DNA of 64,000 bases, taken from assembly GCA_963930655.1 (NCBI GenBank), contig OZ005606.1, positions 12,977,501 to 13,041,500 of the forward strand. The letters run 5' to 3'. Below, piece after piece: positions 36,896-50,237 of the stretch. The notes below the pieces were generated by a model. It saw only the letters and a program-made list of their open reading frames with translations, had not been told where the DNA came from and searched no databases. Source of the stretch: Myrica gale (taxonomy: Eukaryota > Streptophyta > Magnoliopsida > Fagales > Myricaceae). Numbering within the stretch: position 1 is the stretch's first letter; each line of letters begins with the position of its first letter. A program made the translations under genes and the position numbers.

Positions 36896-36967
36896 GATGC
36901 TGCCCAGGATCGAACTGGGGACCTTCAGTGTGTAAAACTGACGTGATGACCACTACACCACAGCACC
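36896..36967 (-). tRNA. tRNA-Val (anticodon UAC)
   Basis: The 72-nt minus-strand sequence folds as a cloverleaf. The acceptor stem is GGTGCTG/CAGCATC (one G-U pair). The D arm is GTGTAGTGGTCATCAC. The anticodon stem TCAGT/ACTGA carries loop TTTACAC, giving anticodon TAC. The T arm is CCCAG-TTCGATC-CTGGG. The internal A-box and B-box regions (GGTGTAGTGG, GTTCGATCC) are intact. A run of seven T (minus strand, 36880-36874) downstream would act as the Pol III terminator. No intron. It sits between two divergent protein genes. Confidence 0.9.
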
Positions 36968-37124
36968 CAGATGTTCATATTATCCAGAAGCTTTATTTTT
37001 TATTTGCTGATATAAACAGATTGTAAAATTCTTCTGTAGTATTGAGGAGCCAAGGTTCGGAAGGTGCGTTCGGGACCGTCAGATGTTCATGTTCTACTCC
37101 ACGGCACTCCGCAGGATTCCTTTC

Positions 37125-40100
37125 ATGGCAACCAAATCCCACCCCATCCACCAGAGTAACTACCCTCTTTTTGTGTCTCCTGAAGTTTTTCAAATGGAAG
37201 ATTTCTTGGACTTGGCCCTTAGCACAAAAGTCTCTGTTCCGTGCTTTATGAAGATACTCTAACTTACTCATCAACAGTTGCAGGGACTTGTTCATCGCAG
37301 TGCTCCACGAAAAGGGCGAGGACAATGTCCACTCAGACCTCCATTAAGGAAGCTTTCGGGAAATACGCTGAATACCTCAATGACCTCGTAATTCCTCTTT
37401 TATCGTCCTAGCTTTTTTTATTATTTATTTTTTTTCTTTTATCGTCCTAGCTGCTCTCTTTTCAAAATTTCGATTTCAGAATGCTAAAAGTTGGTAATTG
37501 CTAAATTTATTACAATGCTATAGGTCTTTTCCGCGCTGTTATATTTTTCGCGAATAAGTTAAACACCAGATTTGACTAGTGAAAGTTATACACATGGGTA
37601 TACTTTGTAATCCTGTTAGAAGTATTAGGGCTTCAAGCCTTCATTGTGGTTGTTAGTCTTTTTTTGGTGACAACTCCATTGATTCGTTTTTTCTACCTAA
37701 AGTGGTCTAGTTGGGCTAAAGAGTGGTTCTGGTGCCATGGGTCCTAAATGGTACCCTGATATTTGGGGTTCAAGTTGCCTAAGGAGCGGGAACACAAGGC
37801 TTCAATTTATGAAGGGGAGGAGGAGCATTGGGTTAGGTTAGGTCCAACGTCTGATATTTCTTTCTTTTAGGGAAAAGAAGAAGGATAAGAAAATGCTAAG
37901 AGGTCAATTCACAGTAAAATGTCTCTCATTGCAAATTTGGTGTTTGATATGTTGCTAGAATTGGGACCAAAAAAAAAAAAAAAATCGGTTTTGAGACTTT
38001 TGTTTCAAGCAGTATTATGTATGGAAACCTAAGTGGGAATTAGGGCATCTTTCTATGTCTTGGCATGCACCTTTTTTGTAAGGTATTCGAAGAGATTTCA
38101 CTGTAGTGTTTGAACATCGTGAGAGATCACTACAAGTTGATTGACTGGGTGGGAAGAGAGTAAGGTCGTTCTTCAAAATGAAAGAGAGAACATTTAGATG
38201 TTCTTCTTGATTAGATGTATAGTTTTCAGCTAGGTGATTCGTGTGTTACTGATTATGCAAGGAAACATAGGGATACCAATTATTTGTGGACCATTTGAAA
38301 GTGAATGTATGACCAGCACCCAATTCAAGAGGAGAGTGAGATCTGAAACTGAAAAAGAGATGTCTCATGTGTATTTAGACAATCTTGAAGATGCTATTTG
38401 AATGGTTATCCAAGTTGTGATGTTTGTGACAATTTTGAAAATCATAGATGAAAATTTGCAAGCCTAAATATATTGCTGAATTCCCAAAATTGCTCACAAG
38501 GTGGCTTGAATGACTGGTGCAGTGATGGAAAAGCCTTAACATAGAGATATCCACAGAAAACAGCTTTTTAGTGATTTAAACCAGCATCCAGGAAAGCCTT
38601 AAAAGCTACAAGAGTTGGCATCAGAGTTTAAACGGCAAACTGGTTTATGTTCGTTTCTTTGCTATAACACTGTATTATTGAGTTTAATACTAAGTTTCTT
38701 AGCTTAGATTGCTACTAATTCGGCCTCAATAAGTTTTATGCTAACGGTGGTGGTTATTTCTGTAATTATTGCAATGGGTTGTGCTAGAGTCCCACAAGTC
38801 TGTATTTAATTTTGTGGTAGTAGTTTCCAAGGTCGTTTAGAATTTCGGTTGACGACTTCTCTTTTGCACTTTTATTGATTTATTTATTCACTTATGTTTT
38901 GTGAATTCCAATCTTTGTTGGAAAAGGATTGGGAATGAACCTTGCAATAGATTTGAGTATTCTCTAAGTGTAGTGGGTTGACTAGAATCACAGCAATTTT
39001 TAGTCTAAGTTATGTTAATCTTTGTTTTCTTGTGCTCCTTGTAAACTTTGACCTTGTTGGGTAGAGAATAGAGAGAGGATCAATGGAAAATGGAGAGGGG
39101 TTTCTTGTGCTGTACTGCTTCCTTGGGCTGCCTGTATAAGAACAAGGGAAGAGAAAAAATTGAATGAAGAAGACTGCAAAGGGAGGCAATGTGTGTTATC
39201 TTTGGAGCTAGGAAAAGGCAATTTAGATCAAGGCAAATATTAGTGTCTGTGTTGTGCTAGGAATCCTTAACTGTTCCTCTGTAGTTATGGGTTGAGTAAT
39301 AAAGGTTAGGAGGTGTTTCCCTTTGAAAAGTGTATGTGCTGCTTGTCCATTGTTTCTGCTATTCTCTAAATCTCGTGTGTATATGTTGGAGAATTTGGTT
39401 GAGACGTAGTACAGGCTACATAGTGTCTTGACTAGACAAAAATTTGGATGAAAATACATGTTCATTTTCAGATAAACCAATACCATTCCCAAATTTTTCG
39501 ATCAGGGGGAGGCGAAGCTCCCCTGGCCACCCATGGGAGGAAAGGGGGAGGGGTCTTTGCAGGCGTTTGGTTGGAGACGTCTAGAGAGCTGGAGGAGCCT
39601 CTCTTTCTAGACCTGGGGAGACGAATTTTTTTTGGAACTGATTGCAACTCCGCTTGTTGCTCATTTATGTGTTCGACTTGTCTAAAAATTGTATGAAGTT
39701 GGATCAGTTTATATAACATGGAATGCATAGTAGTGTAATGCACATAAAAATGACTTGCATTATGTGGTTTGCCATATACATCCGTTTGCTTATGGGCACT
39801 ATCCCTCTATATGAACTAATCAAACTGAAATTTGGTTGTAGAATGACAAACGTGAAAGAGTAGTGAAAGCAAGTCGCGATGTCACTATTAACAGCAAAAA
39901 GGTCATATTTCAGGTGCACAGGTAATGACTTCTCTTCCTTTACTTCACAGTGCTTTCCCTTTTTTTTTTTTTTGGGGGGGGGGGGGGTCGGGGGTGAGGA
40001 GGTAGGTGACAATTGTTATTTCTTTGTTATACATCTTCCTACTGAATACTTGCATATAGTTCCTCTCTTTGCAATTAACACAAAAATCAGTTGTAGTGCT

Positions 40101-42023
40101 TACCCTCAGAAATAAAGGGATCTTGTTTCACCTACTACTTTCTGGGATTTGGTTTGTTCTTGTAGTTGTCCCTTGCAGCTAATGAATAAGTGTTTACTTG
40201 ATTTAATTAATGTGCCAACTTCATCTTTCCATTATACTTATAAAAAAAAAAAACTTCATCTTTCCATTAAGTCTTTCACTTGTACAGTAACATCTTGGTG
40301 CTTTAATGAAACAGAATTGGTAAACACAACAGAATAGAAGTTTTGGAAAAGGCAGAAAAGGATTTGGCAGCTGTGACAGATCGGTATATGTCTCGACTAG
40401 CAAAAGAACTGCAAGGGACTGATTTTTGGAAGCTAAGACGAGCATACTCACCTGGGGTAGCCTTTACTCCTAACCTATGAAGGCTTTAAATATACAGCTA
40501 GTTGACTCTTATGTGTGGCCTGTTGTAGGTTCAAGAATATGTTGAAGCTGCAACCTTCTTTAAATTATGCAAAACTGGAACCCTTTTGAATCTTGATGAG
40601 ATAAATGCGGCTTTGTTACCGCTTAGTGATCCATCTTTTCAGCCTTTGCAGATAAATGTCCTTGACTATCTACTGGGGGTAATGTCAATCTTTATTTCTT
40701 TTTTATCCTAATTTTGTTTTATGTATGAGAGGCTGATGATAGTGCTGCCTGAATGGGAACATCATTGGCACAATAGGAAATATGTCGAGATTCTTTGTAG
40801 ATGTATATATTCTTTCGTGAAATGCGACCTCTGAATAACTAAACTACCTGGCTAGCAGTCAAGAGACTGCTCACATACTCTTCTTTCGTTCCCCCTTTTC
40901 CCTTTCCTTTTTGTGAAAGAGTTGCTCATGTTTTCTTGTACAGCTGGCAGACTTGACTGGAGAGCTGATGCGTTTGGCGATTGGTAGAGTATCAGATGGT
41001 GAACTTGAATTTGCTGAGAAGATATGCAGGTTTGCACGTGATATTTACAGGGAGCTGACTCTTCTTGTCCCAAATATGGATGATAATTCTGATATGAAGA
41101 CGAAGATGGATACAATGCTCCAAAGCGTGATAAAAATAGAGAACGGTATGTGATGACAAATTCCCTGCCCAAAATTTATAAGCATTCCCGAATATATTTA
41201 ATGTGAGGGAAGTCGGGTTAAGTCCTCATCTAGAGTATTACCAGTACACATTTACTGGATAATGAAAATAACTACTTAATGCTTTAAGAGATGCAGAACG
41301 TTCATGTTGACATTTTGTCAATTGTATATAGAAAATGTGTTTTAAGGGTTGGACGTTATTGAAAGGAACTTATGATTGGGACTAGACTTTTTGAGCCTGT
41401 GTTTAACTGTAAGTGCTAGATACACAGATCAATGCCTACGGTAAGCATGCTTCTGTGTTTTGATGTATTAGCGTGGTAGACTGATGATAAAACAAAACAC
41501 ATGCCTATTGATTGTGTTCGTGGCTCCAACTAGTTGGGGAGGTATCTTAAAGTTCACGTACATAAACGCCACCTACACATTGCCTACTTTTTAAAGTTTT
41601 CTACTGTAAGGAAGAGGGTGTGATAGTGCGGGAAGATGTGCAGGTGTTTTGGGCGTTAAGGTGGCAAGCATCTCAGGTAAATTGAAACACTTAAATAGGG
41701 TGTGAGAGTATTGTAAGATGCATGTGTTTTGGGCTTTAAGGTTGTGAACATCTCAGGTAAATTAGAAAATTAGATTCATGCTCCAGGTAAATTTTAGCTA
41801 CAAGACTTATGAAGGACTGAATCTTCGAATATAGACGATTGACTATAAATCCATAAAAATTACAATGTCAACTGTAATTAGTCCTTACTGGTTTTCCTGT
41901 TTAATTGGAGTTGTATTTGTAGCTTGCTTTAGTGTTCATGTGAGAGGATCAGAGTACATTCCAGTACATGGATTCGCTGATTCAAGTTCCATCTTGTTGG
42001 AGGTGCCCGAAATAGAACCATGA
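37125..42023 (+). CDS. TSNAX: Translin-associated factor X (TRAX), complete, seven exons
   Basis: TRAX pairs with translin to form the C3PO endoribonuclease, which acts in small-RNA and tRNA processing in the cytoplasm and nucleus. Exons are 37125-37155, 37284-37387, 39842-39921, 40315-40456, 40529-40678, 40944-41145 and 41923-42023 (TGA 42021-42023), all phase-consistent, giving 269 residues. It starts MATKSHPIHQRTCSSQCSTK. Conserved stretches include SIKEAFGKYAEYLNDL, KRERVVKASRDVTINSKKVI, ELQGTDFWKLRRAYSPG, VQEYVEAATFFKLC, LADLTGELMRLAIGRVSDGE and ACFSVHVRGSEYIP. The glutamates in QEYVEA correspond, from family knowledge, to catalytic acidic residues. Intron 2 is about 2.45 kb and the other introns are 72-777 bp. 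The first coding exon is only 31 nt and was placed by splice phase and resemblance to plant TRAX N termini. Confidence 0.92.
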
Positions 42024-43483
42024 AGTAATTCCCGCTTCTCCTTGTCTCTCTGTGCATGCTCCTTTTATATGTCATAGCTTCATTTTAAGTTATTTATTTT
42101 TCCACTGTAGTTTTGCAGGCCTAAGGCGAAATTTTTTTTATTTATTTTTTCCTTTTTTTCCTCTTGGAATGTTTCACAGAACCTATGACTCCTGCAAGTG
42201 CATCTTCCTGCTGAAAGATTTGAAGGGTTCATATTTGATCTCTTATGGCTTATTTGGGGGCAACTTTTGGGAAAAAGCTAGTCATGTTTAAACAAGGCAA
42301 AGACTACTTTCCTTTTGGAGGAAAGAGTTCTTCATTTACGGTTTCTTTGGTGAGCATCCGATGTTCAAAGAAAATCTCTTGTGCTATATATACATTATTG
42401 AGAGTACGTTTGTTGAGGTTATATGACAAATGCCTCCCTAATAGGTCTTGAAAAATATCTATATCCCTCGTGCGAGACTGCGAGTTTACGTCCTCGTATC
42501 TCTCTTACGTTAGTAGATCAAAGTATATATTTCCTTCCACCCATAGACAGTCCTTGAGTTAATAGTTTCCCTGTGAGCTTTGACGTCAAAAGCTGGCATT
42601 GATATCTTCAATCTTCCTTGAATTAATCCCGTGAGATTCTCCACTTTTCTGGATCAATACTAATTTTGTGTGGTTTGATTTCGACAAAATAATACCCGAC
42701 TTAAATAAGTGTGGGAATGTTTGAACCGCATCAGAACCTACAATTCCCCGAAAACCTTGAAGAACATAACAGGCATACCTTCAGGACATTTCTCATATCA
42801 TGAAAAGTTACAGTACGTATATATTTATATGGTAAAAACAAAGTATATATTCTCCTCGAGTTCCAATTTAAGAGTACACAATATACTGCTCAACAGAATG
42901 TCCTGACTTTAAACTCTATCTCCATATTTAAGTGTTGTTTGTGTGCCAAAACTTTAGTTTAATAAAATAATTACAAAATAAATTTTTTTTCCAATTAAAT
43001 CATCACTTTACATTGTAATAAATATAAAAAATTTATTCAAATCATCTCTCTTCACTTTGTCACCAATTCTATACTCTAAAATTTTGACCACCCAAAATCT
43101 TAGAACAGACACCATCGTGTTCTCTCATCTCATTTTAATGAAGTATACAGTTCCATGTATTGAGATGAGCTAAGTAGAGTATTCTCATTCTGAATCCCGT
43201 TGCGTAGGAGAAAGCGATTAATCCTAGGAATGGCGGGCCATACCAACTTTTGACATCCGGATATTAAGATATATATGAGAAGGACAATTATATTAAACAA
43301 ACTGGATAAATATTATAACATCAATTTCCAAACAGCCGTGACCCGACGACGATTGTCTTCATTTGGGCCATCGTAATACATAAACTGTGTTTTCACTTAC
43401 AAGAAGTGACAAATATATTATATATTTGTATTACTATATACTATATAATCACAGATTTTCAATCATCTGGAGACGTTGAAGCT
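42024..43483. other. Convergent intergenic region between TRAX and peroxidase
   Basis: Contains the TRAX 3' UTR and, at about 42935-43110, a minus-orientation copy of the AT-rich MITE-like family (CCAAAACTTTAGTTTAATAA ... CTAAAATTTTGACCACCC). No further exon was found. Confidence 0.5.
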
Positions 43484-44955
<1,472 letters not shown>

Positions 44956-45004
44956 TTTCGCTGTTCTCGTTTTTCTTGGATACTCGGAGGGAATGTGAGA
45001 TATG

Positions 45005-45016
45005 GGTATATATAAG
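45005..45016 (-). promoter_or_regulatory. TATA box of the peroxidase gene
   Basis: TATATATA at 45007-45014, on the minus strand within ACTTATATATACCC, is about 50 bp upstream of the start codon. It is well placed for a short 5' UTR. No other core element was assigned. Confidence 0.5.
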
Positions 45017-46195
45017 TGCGAGGAGCTAGAGTAGAAACTTGTACCCTGCGTTTCTGCATGGCCAATTGGGTGCCTTGTATCTGGAGAGGAGGGCAGGAGT
45101 CAAGAGAGGATGCAACTACTATATTGGTTGGTGGGTACTCCCAAAACCAAAAAGCAGAGAAAAAACATGGGAAAAAGGCGTGTGTTTCACATTACATAGC
45201 CACGTGATCAGAAGATTTGGGCAGTCACCAAACTCACAACTCTTAACAGCTATTAATGTTAATTTACTGCTTCAACTTTCAAAAATAGATGGTCTAGGCA
45301 GACTTTTTCTTGCATCTCTTCATTTGTTTTCCCTTCTCCCATTAGATTAAACCGTAAATTAATCAGCCCGGAGCGTCGTTGGGAAATATATATTCATCTT
45401 CGAGTGCAAATTAAAAAGGAGAAAAAAGAAAAAGTGGTTTGATGGTCCAATTTGAACCGATTAATTAGGTATGACTATGATGCTTGACTCAACAATTTGA
45501 AGTACGTTAACTTTTTTAGTTGTAATTTTGGTTGGCAAATTGAAATTCGGTCCATCATCTCCTGTTTATACAGCTTCTACCTCAACATGTCCCAATCTGT
45601 TGGTGTCCGTGTCACCATGGGAAAGTTCCCAGTTCTGTTGTTTGTAACGAAAACCTAACTGGCCCATTGAATTTCAGAGTACAATGACTGTCAAATCACA
45701 AGTGCTCCTTTTCACGTACCTTTTTCTCCGGTATCAAGAATACGCTCTCCTCCGCCTAAAATTCTTGCTTGCTTTCTACGTACAGAAGAAAATGTAGGTT
45801 AAAGTTAGTTTTCAATATTTTTTCAGGATTCTAAGTATATTCACAAATCTACCACCGAAGATATTCAGAATTCAAACACAAAAATCAATACATTTTACAC
45901 AATCTCCAACACTTTTTTAATTTTTTATTCAACATAAATTTTCTCTCTCTATACTTTTTCACATAACTCCAATACTTTTTTATTAAACAATTACATCAAA
46001 TCATTTCTCTCTCCACTTTACACAAACACCAATAAAACACTATTCAACATAAAAATTCACAACTTCTCTAAAATCCTACATTTTTACTCAACACGAACAT
46101 AACCTAGAATGGCTGCAAAGATTGTGGAGTGCAAAAGTAGGATAACTTCACGCGTTAAAAATTACATAAATCGACCAGAAAAAAATAAATAAAAA
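45017..46195. other. Peroxidase upstream region
   Basis: No coding exon. At 45830-46095 there is a minus-orientation, diverged copy of the AT-rich MITE-like family, with a partial internal duplication (TTTTTCACATAACTCCAATA-like segments). Promoter elements beyond the TATA box could not be singled out. Confidence 0.4.
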
Positions 46196-46600
46196 TTAGG
46201 TTTAATAGCATGACAAGTCTATGTGGTATACCATTTTTACAAATTCGTACATGTGGTATCACTTCTAAGCAAAAATTAGTTCATCCGTCTATCAGACGTT
46301 AACCCACTAACGGAATGAGAGCCAGTCGATCGCTACAAAGAGGCAACTTGCAGCGGTTGACCGGTTAGTGTAGCGGTCGACCGGTTAATGTAGCAGTCAA
46401 CCGCATCATTTCATTTGTTTCTGACATGGTTAATGTAGCGATCGACCGGCTCGTCGTTAGTGTTTTAACGTTTGATAGACGGAAAGACTAACTTTTAGCT
46501 AGAAATGATACCACATAAACCTTTTTGTACAACGTAATACCACATGAACCTATTTGTAAAAATGGTATAACACATAGACTTGTAATGTTATTAAGCCTAA
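46196..46600. mobile_element. MITE with long terminal inverted repeats
   Basis: The left end TTAGGTTTAATAGCATGACA and the reverse complement of the right end, TTAGGCTTAATAACATTACA, match at about 44 of the first 48 positions. Similarity continues, with a 30-bp indel, for about 110 bp per arm. The centre has repeated GGTYGACCGGTTA-type units. Flanks are A-rich on both sides, so the target duplication cannot be read. No coding capacity. Confidence 0.75.
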
Positions 46601-47906
46601 AAACTACATAAATAAGACAGTTGTCAATTTCGTATTTAACTTGACCATCATGTTACACCACGTAAACAATTATCCGGACACGCATAGAATGAAGAAATTG
46701 TTCCTAAGGCACGAGCAGCTTTGCAGCCAAAACAAGGTTGCTCGATATTTGTGCCTACCAATTTGTGCATAGGTTGATGCAAATTGGTAATTCACGATAC
46801 AAGTCCTAGATTTTCCTAATGCACTTATTCAACTGCATTGCACAATTAACAAAGAAGAACCCTAATTTCTTGATGCTTTTTGAATACTAGGATAATCTTT
46901 GTTTAGGAGAAATACAAACCACGCGATTCATTAGGAAAATAACAAGATCTAACCGTCCGATCAAAAATCTACCGCTCAAGTCCTTGCTCCAATGCTAAGT
47001 GTGCCTCAAATGCGCCACATAGCGCCCTACAGCCCACACCACTCACGTTTGGTGCACCATAACTGCCACACATTGTACTAAAGTAAATGCTTGTTGAAGT
47101 TCTCTAATAATAAATTGTCTTTACACTTTGCGTAATTTTCCATGTGAGGCTCTTTAAAGAATTTTTCATAAAAAAATTTCAATTCTCAAATACTAGCTAT
47201 AAATAATTATATTTTTAAAAACTTTAACAATAGGAAAACTTTTGTTGTGTTTTTCACAAACATGGTGGGATGAACCAAGGAATACCGAACACCTGGCTCA
47301 AGCGGCCCAGTGGAGAAAGATGAATTCGTCTAAAATTTGACCGCGAGTGCTTGTGTGTTAAAATTTTCTGGTTAAAGATGGAAATGAATTGAATTAATTT
47401 TTTATATTTATTGTAGTAAAAATAAATAAGAAAAAATTATTTTGTAACTATTTTATTAGACCAAAATTAAGTGTCCAGCCGCCAGATTAATCCTTACCGA
47501 GTTAATTTGTATGATTTTGATTGTCGAAAGATAATATTGAACATCAAGGACCCAAATAAGTTTGCCTAATTTTTTTTTGTTGGATTTAAATGAAAAATAA
47601 AGCATCTAAAGCAGGAATTGCTGAGGAGCCAGTCGAGGGCTATTTAGGTTGTGTTTGTGTATTAAAATTTTGGAGAGATTAAAATTTTAGGGTATTGAAT
47701 TTGGTGTAAAAGTGGAGAGATGTGATTTTTAATATTTATTATAACGAAAAGTAATGATGTGATTGAGAGAGATTATATTGTAATTTTTTATTGTGTTAAA
47801 AGTTTAGGAGTTGTAAAATTTTTGTTATCAAACCAAGCCTTAGTCGGGATAATAGCAGGCCCAACAAAATCTGACAATCATATGGCAAGGGAAGAGAAAC
47901 ATAATA
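46601..47906. other. Intergenic; two MITE-like remnants
   Basis: Plus-orientation members of the AT-rich family lie at about 47350-47460 (partial) and 47645-47850 (TGTTTGTGTATTAAAATTTT ... GTGATTGAGAGAGATTA). Nothing else was recognised. Confidence 0.4.
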
Positions 47907-48596
47907 TTGTAATAGTTTTTTTTGGCAAAGAAGTGGAGATTTGTATTTCACCACTGGACATCGAAATACTGCGGAGATTGCCCTAACGGGCGAGCTAGAC
48001 CCTCAATAGAGGCGGCAACCCAACGAGCACAACCGAACGACGGTACAATGCGCATAAGCGCCAGCCCAGAAACAACAGAACATAAATAAAAAAATCGAAC
48101 GGAGGCGGCGGAGCGGCAGAAGTGGCGGCGCGTGGGAACCACGCGCCAACAAGGAGACACCGGACAACAGCAGGCTGGAGCGCCAAGAGACGCTGAAGCG
48201 AACTTGAGTAGCGTGTCCTCCAAAAGCCACGATAAAAGGTGCGTGAGACGTCATGCGCTGATAGATCTGCAATGGGGAGCAGCTGAACGGAGCACCTAAC
48301 AGAGGAGACGCAAGCCTTTGAACGCGTTGTCACGGGACACTACTCAAAATGCCCAGATCTGAAGGCCAAAGCTGCCGGAGGAAAAACCCAAAAAAAAGCC
48401 GGAAAAAAAAAATGTACAACTCCTGGCCAAAGAAAGCTGGGTCAGGAAGGGAGATGGACTCCTCCCGCCCACTGGAACAGTAGCAAGAGGGGTGCAGGCA
48501 GGGGAGGAGGGAAGGTTTATAGAGAGAAGGCGCTAGGCTTCTCTCTAGAAAAAGGTTGTAATAGTTTTTTTTTATAAGCAAAAGGTTGTAATAGTT
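47907..48596 (-). mobile_element. Retroposed GC-rich insertion, LINE-like, with repeated target sequence
   Basis: A 638-bp insert (47918-48555) is flanked by TTGTAATAGTT at 47907-47917 and 48556-48566. A third TTGTAATAGTT occurs at 48586-48596 after a short T-rich linker. On the minus strand the insert starts CCTTTTTCTAGAGAGAAGCC and ends in an A-tract next to the 47907 repeat. It is markedly GC-rich. The pyrimidine-rich, C-rich start resembles a plant LINE 5' leader, but no ORF1 or reverse transcriptase is present, so the LINE link is a guess. Open frames inside it show no domain I know. Confidence 0.5.
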
Positions 48597-49424
48597 GATT
48601 GATTAAGAAAATGAGATTTAAAGCAGCATGCAAAACCGGGGGATTTCTGAGAGAGTTGTTATGAGAGAACGGAGCTACCGGACTGTCCTGGAAGAGGTGA
48701 CGACCATTCTCAAGAAACAAAAAAGTCTGAGCTGAGAGAATCCCTATGAGTCAATGAATCGACGACAGGTCACAGGAGGGCTTTATTTTTTAATCTACCA
48801 ATGGAGGGAGAAAAAGAGGGGATTTGCTTGCCCCCCTTTAATAGACTTCTCAAATCCATACTCAAAACAGATTTGTATAGTCTTCAGTTTTATTGGGTCC
48901 TTTTTAAGGGACAAGGATCGTATGGCAAATTTCCTTAGGGAATCCAGGAAAGAGATGGCAATTACAGCTAAATGAATACGTATAATTATTACCCGTTACT
49001 GCTATAAGCACCAAGAGTCTGAGGCATAAGCCAGTGAGTCGAAGCCAGCAGCACTATAATTATGGGCCTCCAGGTACCAAGTAGATACTAAAGCAGACAT
49101 ATGACGATAAGCACCTTTCTCCTCTGCCAGTCCACCTCAGGTTACGTGTAGTCAATTCAAAGGGTGATTGGAATAGTTCTATGAGACGCAGCATCCAAAA
49201 GACAGATTAGCCATGTAAAAAGTTGACAGCAACATGTAATTTCTACAAGTAGACATTCTGGAAAGAAAGAAAGAATATCAGAACTCGGCATCATAAATGC
49301 AAAACAAATGGTCCTGTATCACAAACTCTTATCAGCATCTCAAAAATGGCCAACAAACAGGAAAAAAGTTTGATGAAACTAATAAAATAAAGCAACAAAG
49401 CAATAAGTTACTATAGCTAGCTCA
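48597..49424. other. Intergenic and probable 3' UTR of the downstream minus-strand gene
   Basis: No coding exon. The part nearest 49424 is likely the 3' UTR of the gene at 49425-50237. Confidence 0.35.
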
Positions 49425-50237
49425 TCATGTATATAAGTCAGAATCAAAAGAATGGTTCTTGGTCCTGCTGCTCCTTAAATAGTCATCCCCAATGTCACCG
49501 TCTATGCTCAATTTCAAGCCAGGCAACACACTCCTGTGCAATATAGATTCAAGCAGGGATACCACAGGCACAGCAAATTCAGGCCACGAAACACACAGAG
49601 TTCCCTTGATATTCTTCATCTGGCATCGGCTCAGCAGAGCTGCAGGCAAGCCATCTACAACACTTCCTGACGGAAAATACTCCACATCCTTTAATAATGA
49701 TGAACCTCCATTACCCTTGTCCAACTCTTTTCTTTCTGATGATGTCTCCAGCTTTAAAGCAAACGTCTCATCTGCTGACAGCTTCCCACGGAAGTTTCGA
49801 CTCTGAACTGAGTCCAATACAAGAACCCTCTCAGGAATAATTTGGTCTCCAATCAGCAACTTAGCAACAATGTGTGATCTCTCTGCAGCAACAGAACATT
49901 GAACAGAGAGGAGGATAATTGAATCATCAGCAACATTGAGAGTGTAGATGTTGCAGGATTTATCTCCAAGAGAGGATTCTACAGAGTTTCCAGAGAAAGG
50001 GATCTCAGGAAGGATGAGGCTTCCAATTAGTTTTTTAGAGGGAAGATAGTGGAAGACATAGAGAGATGGGGAAGATATGGCAACGATGAGGAGAGAGGGA
50101 CGAAGCGGTACATCAGGTTTAGGATTAGAAAAAACAAGGAAGGGAGATGGAAGAGGTGGCAATGGAAGTGTAAAGTTGTTGAGATCTTCTAGAAAGAACC
50201 TTGACGGTGGGGGAATCTCTGTTAGAACATCCTCCAT
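49425..50237 (-). CDS. Proteasome assembly chaperone 1-like protein (plant type)
   Basis: A single uninterrupted 270-codon frame starting MEDVLTEIPPPSRFFLEDLN and ending DSDLYT. It includes SLLIVAISSPSLYVFHYL, KSCNIYTLNVADDSIILLSV, ERVLVLDSVQSRNFRGKLS, YFPSGSVVDGLPAALLSRCQ and KGTLCVSWPEFAVPVVSLLE. This layout matches what I remember as the plant PAC1/PSMG1-type proteins. In yeast and animals that protein pairs with PAC2 to guide assembly of the 20S proteasome alpha ring. Composition and length are those of a real soluble protein. The gene's integrity is firm; the PAC1 name is from memory and only moderately sure. No neighbour supports or contradicts the role. Confidence 0.65.
   Translation of the reverse strand: MEDVLTEIPPPSRFFLEDLNNFTLPLPPLPSPFLVFSNPKPDVPLRPSLLIVAISSPSLYVFHYLPSKKLIGSLILPEIPFSGNSVESSLGDKSCNIYTLNVADDSIILLSVQCSVAAERSHIVAKLLIGDQIIPERVLVLDSVQSRNFRGKLSADETFALKLETSSERKELDKGNGGSSLLKDVEYFPSGSVVDGLPAALLSRCQMKNIKGTLCVSWPEFAVPVVSLLESILHRSVLPGLKLSIDGDIGDDYLRSSRTKNHSFDSDLYT

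Larger units (their letters stand above)
36399..37124. promoter_or_regulatory. Divergent intergenic spacer between GEK1 and TRAX
   Basis: The two start codons are 726 bp apart and point away from each other, so both promoters must lie here or overlap. The spacer also holds a 166-bp tandem duplication and a tRNA-Val gene. No clear TATA box could be assigned to either protein gene. Confidence 0.6.
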
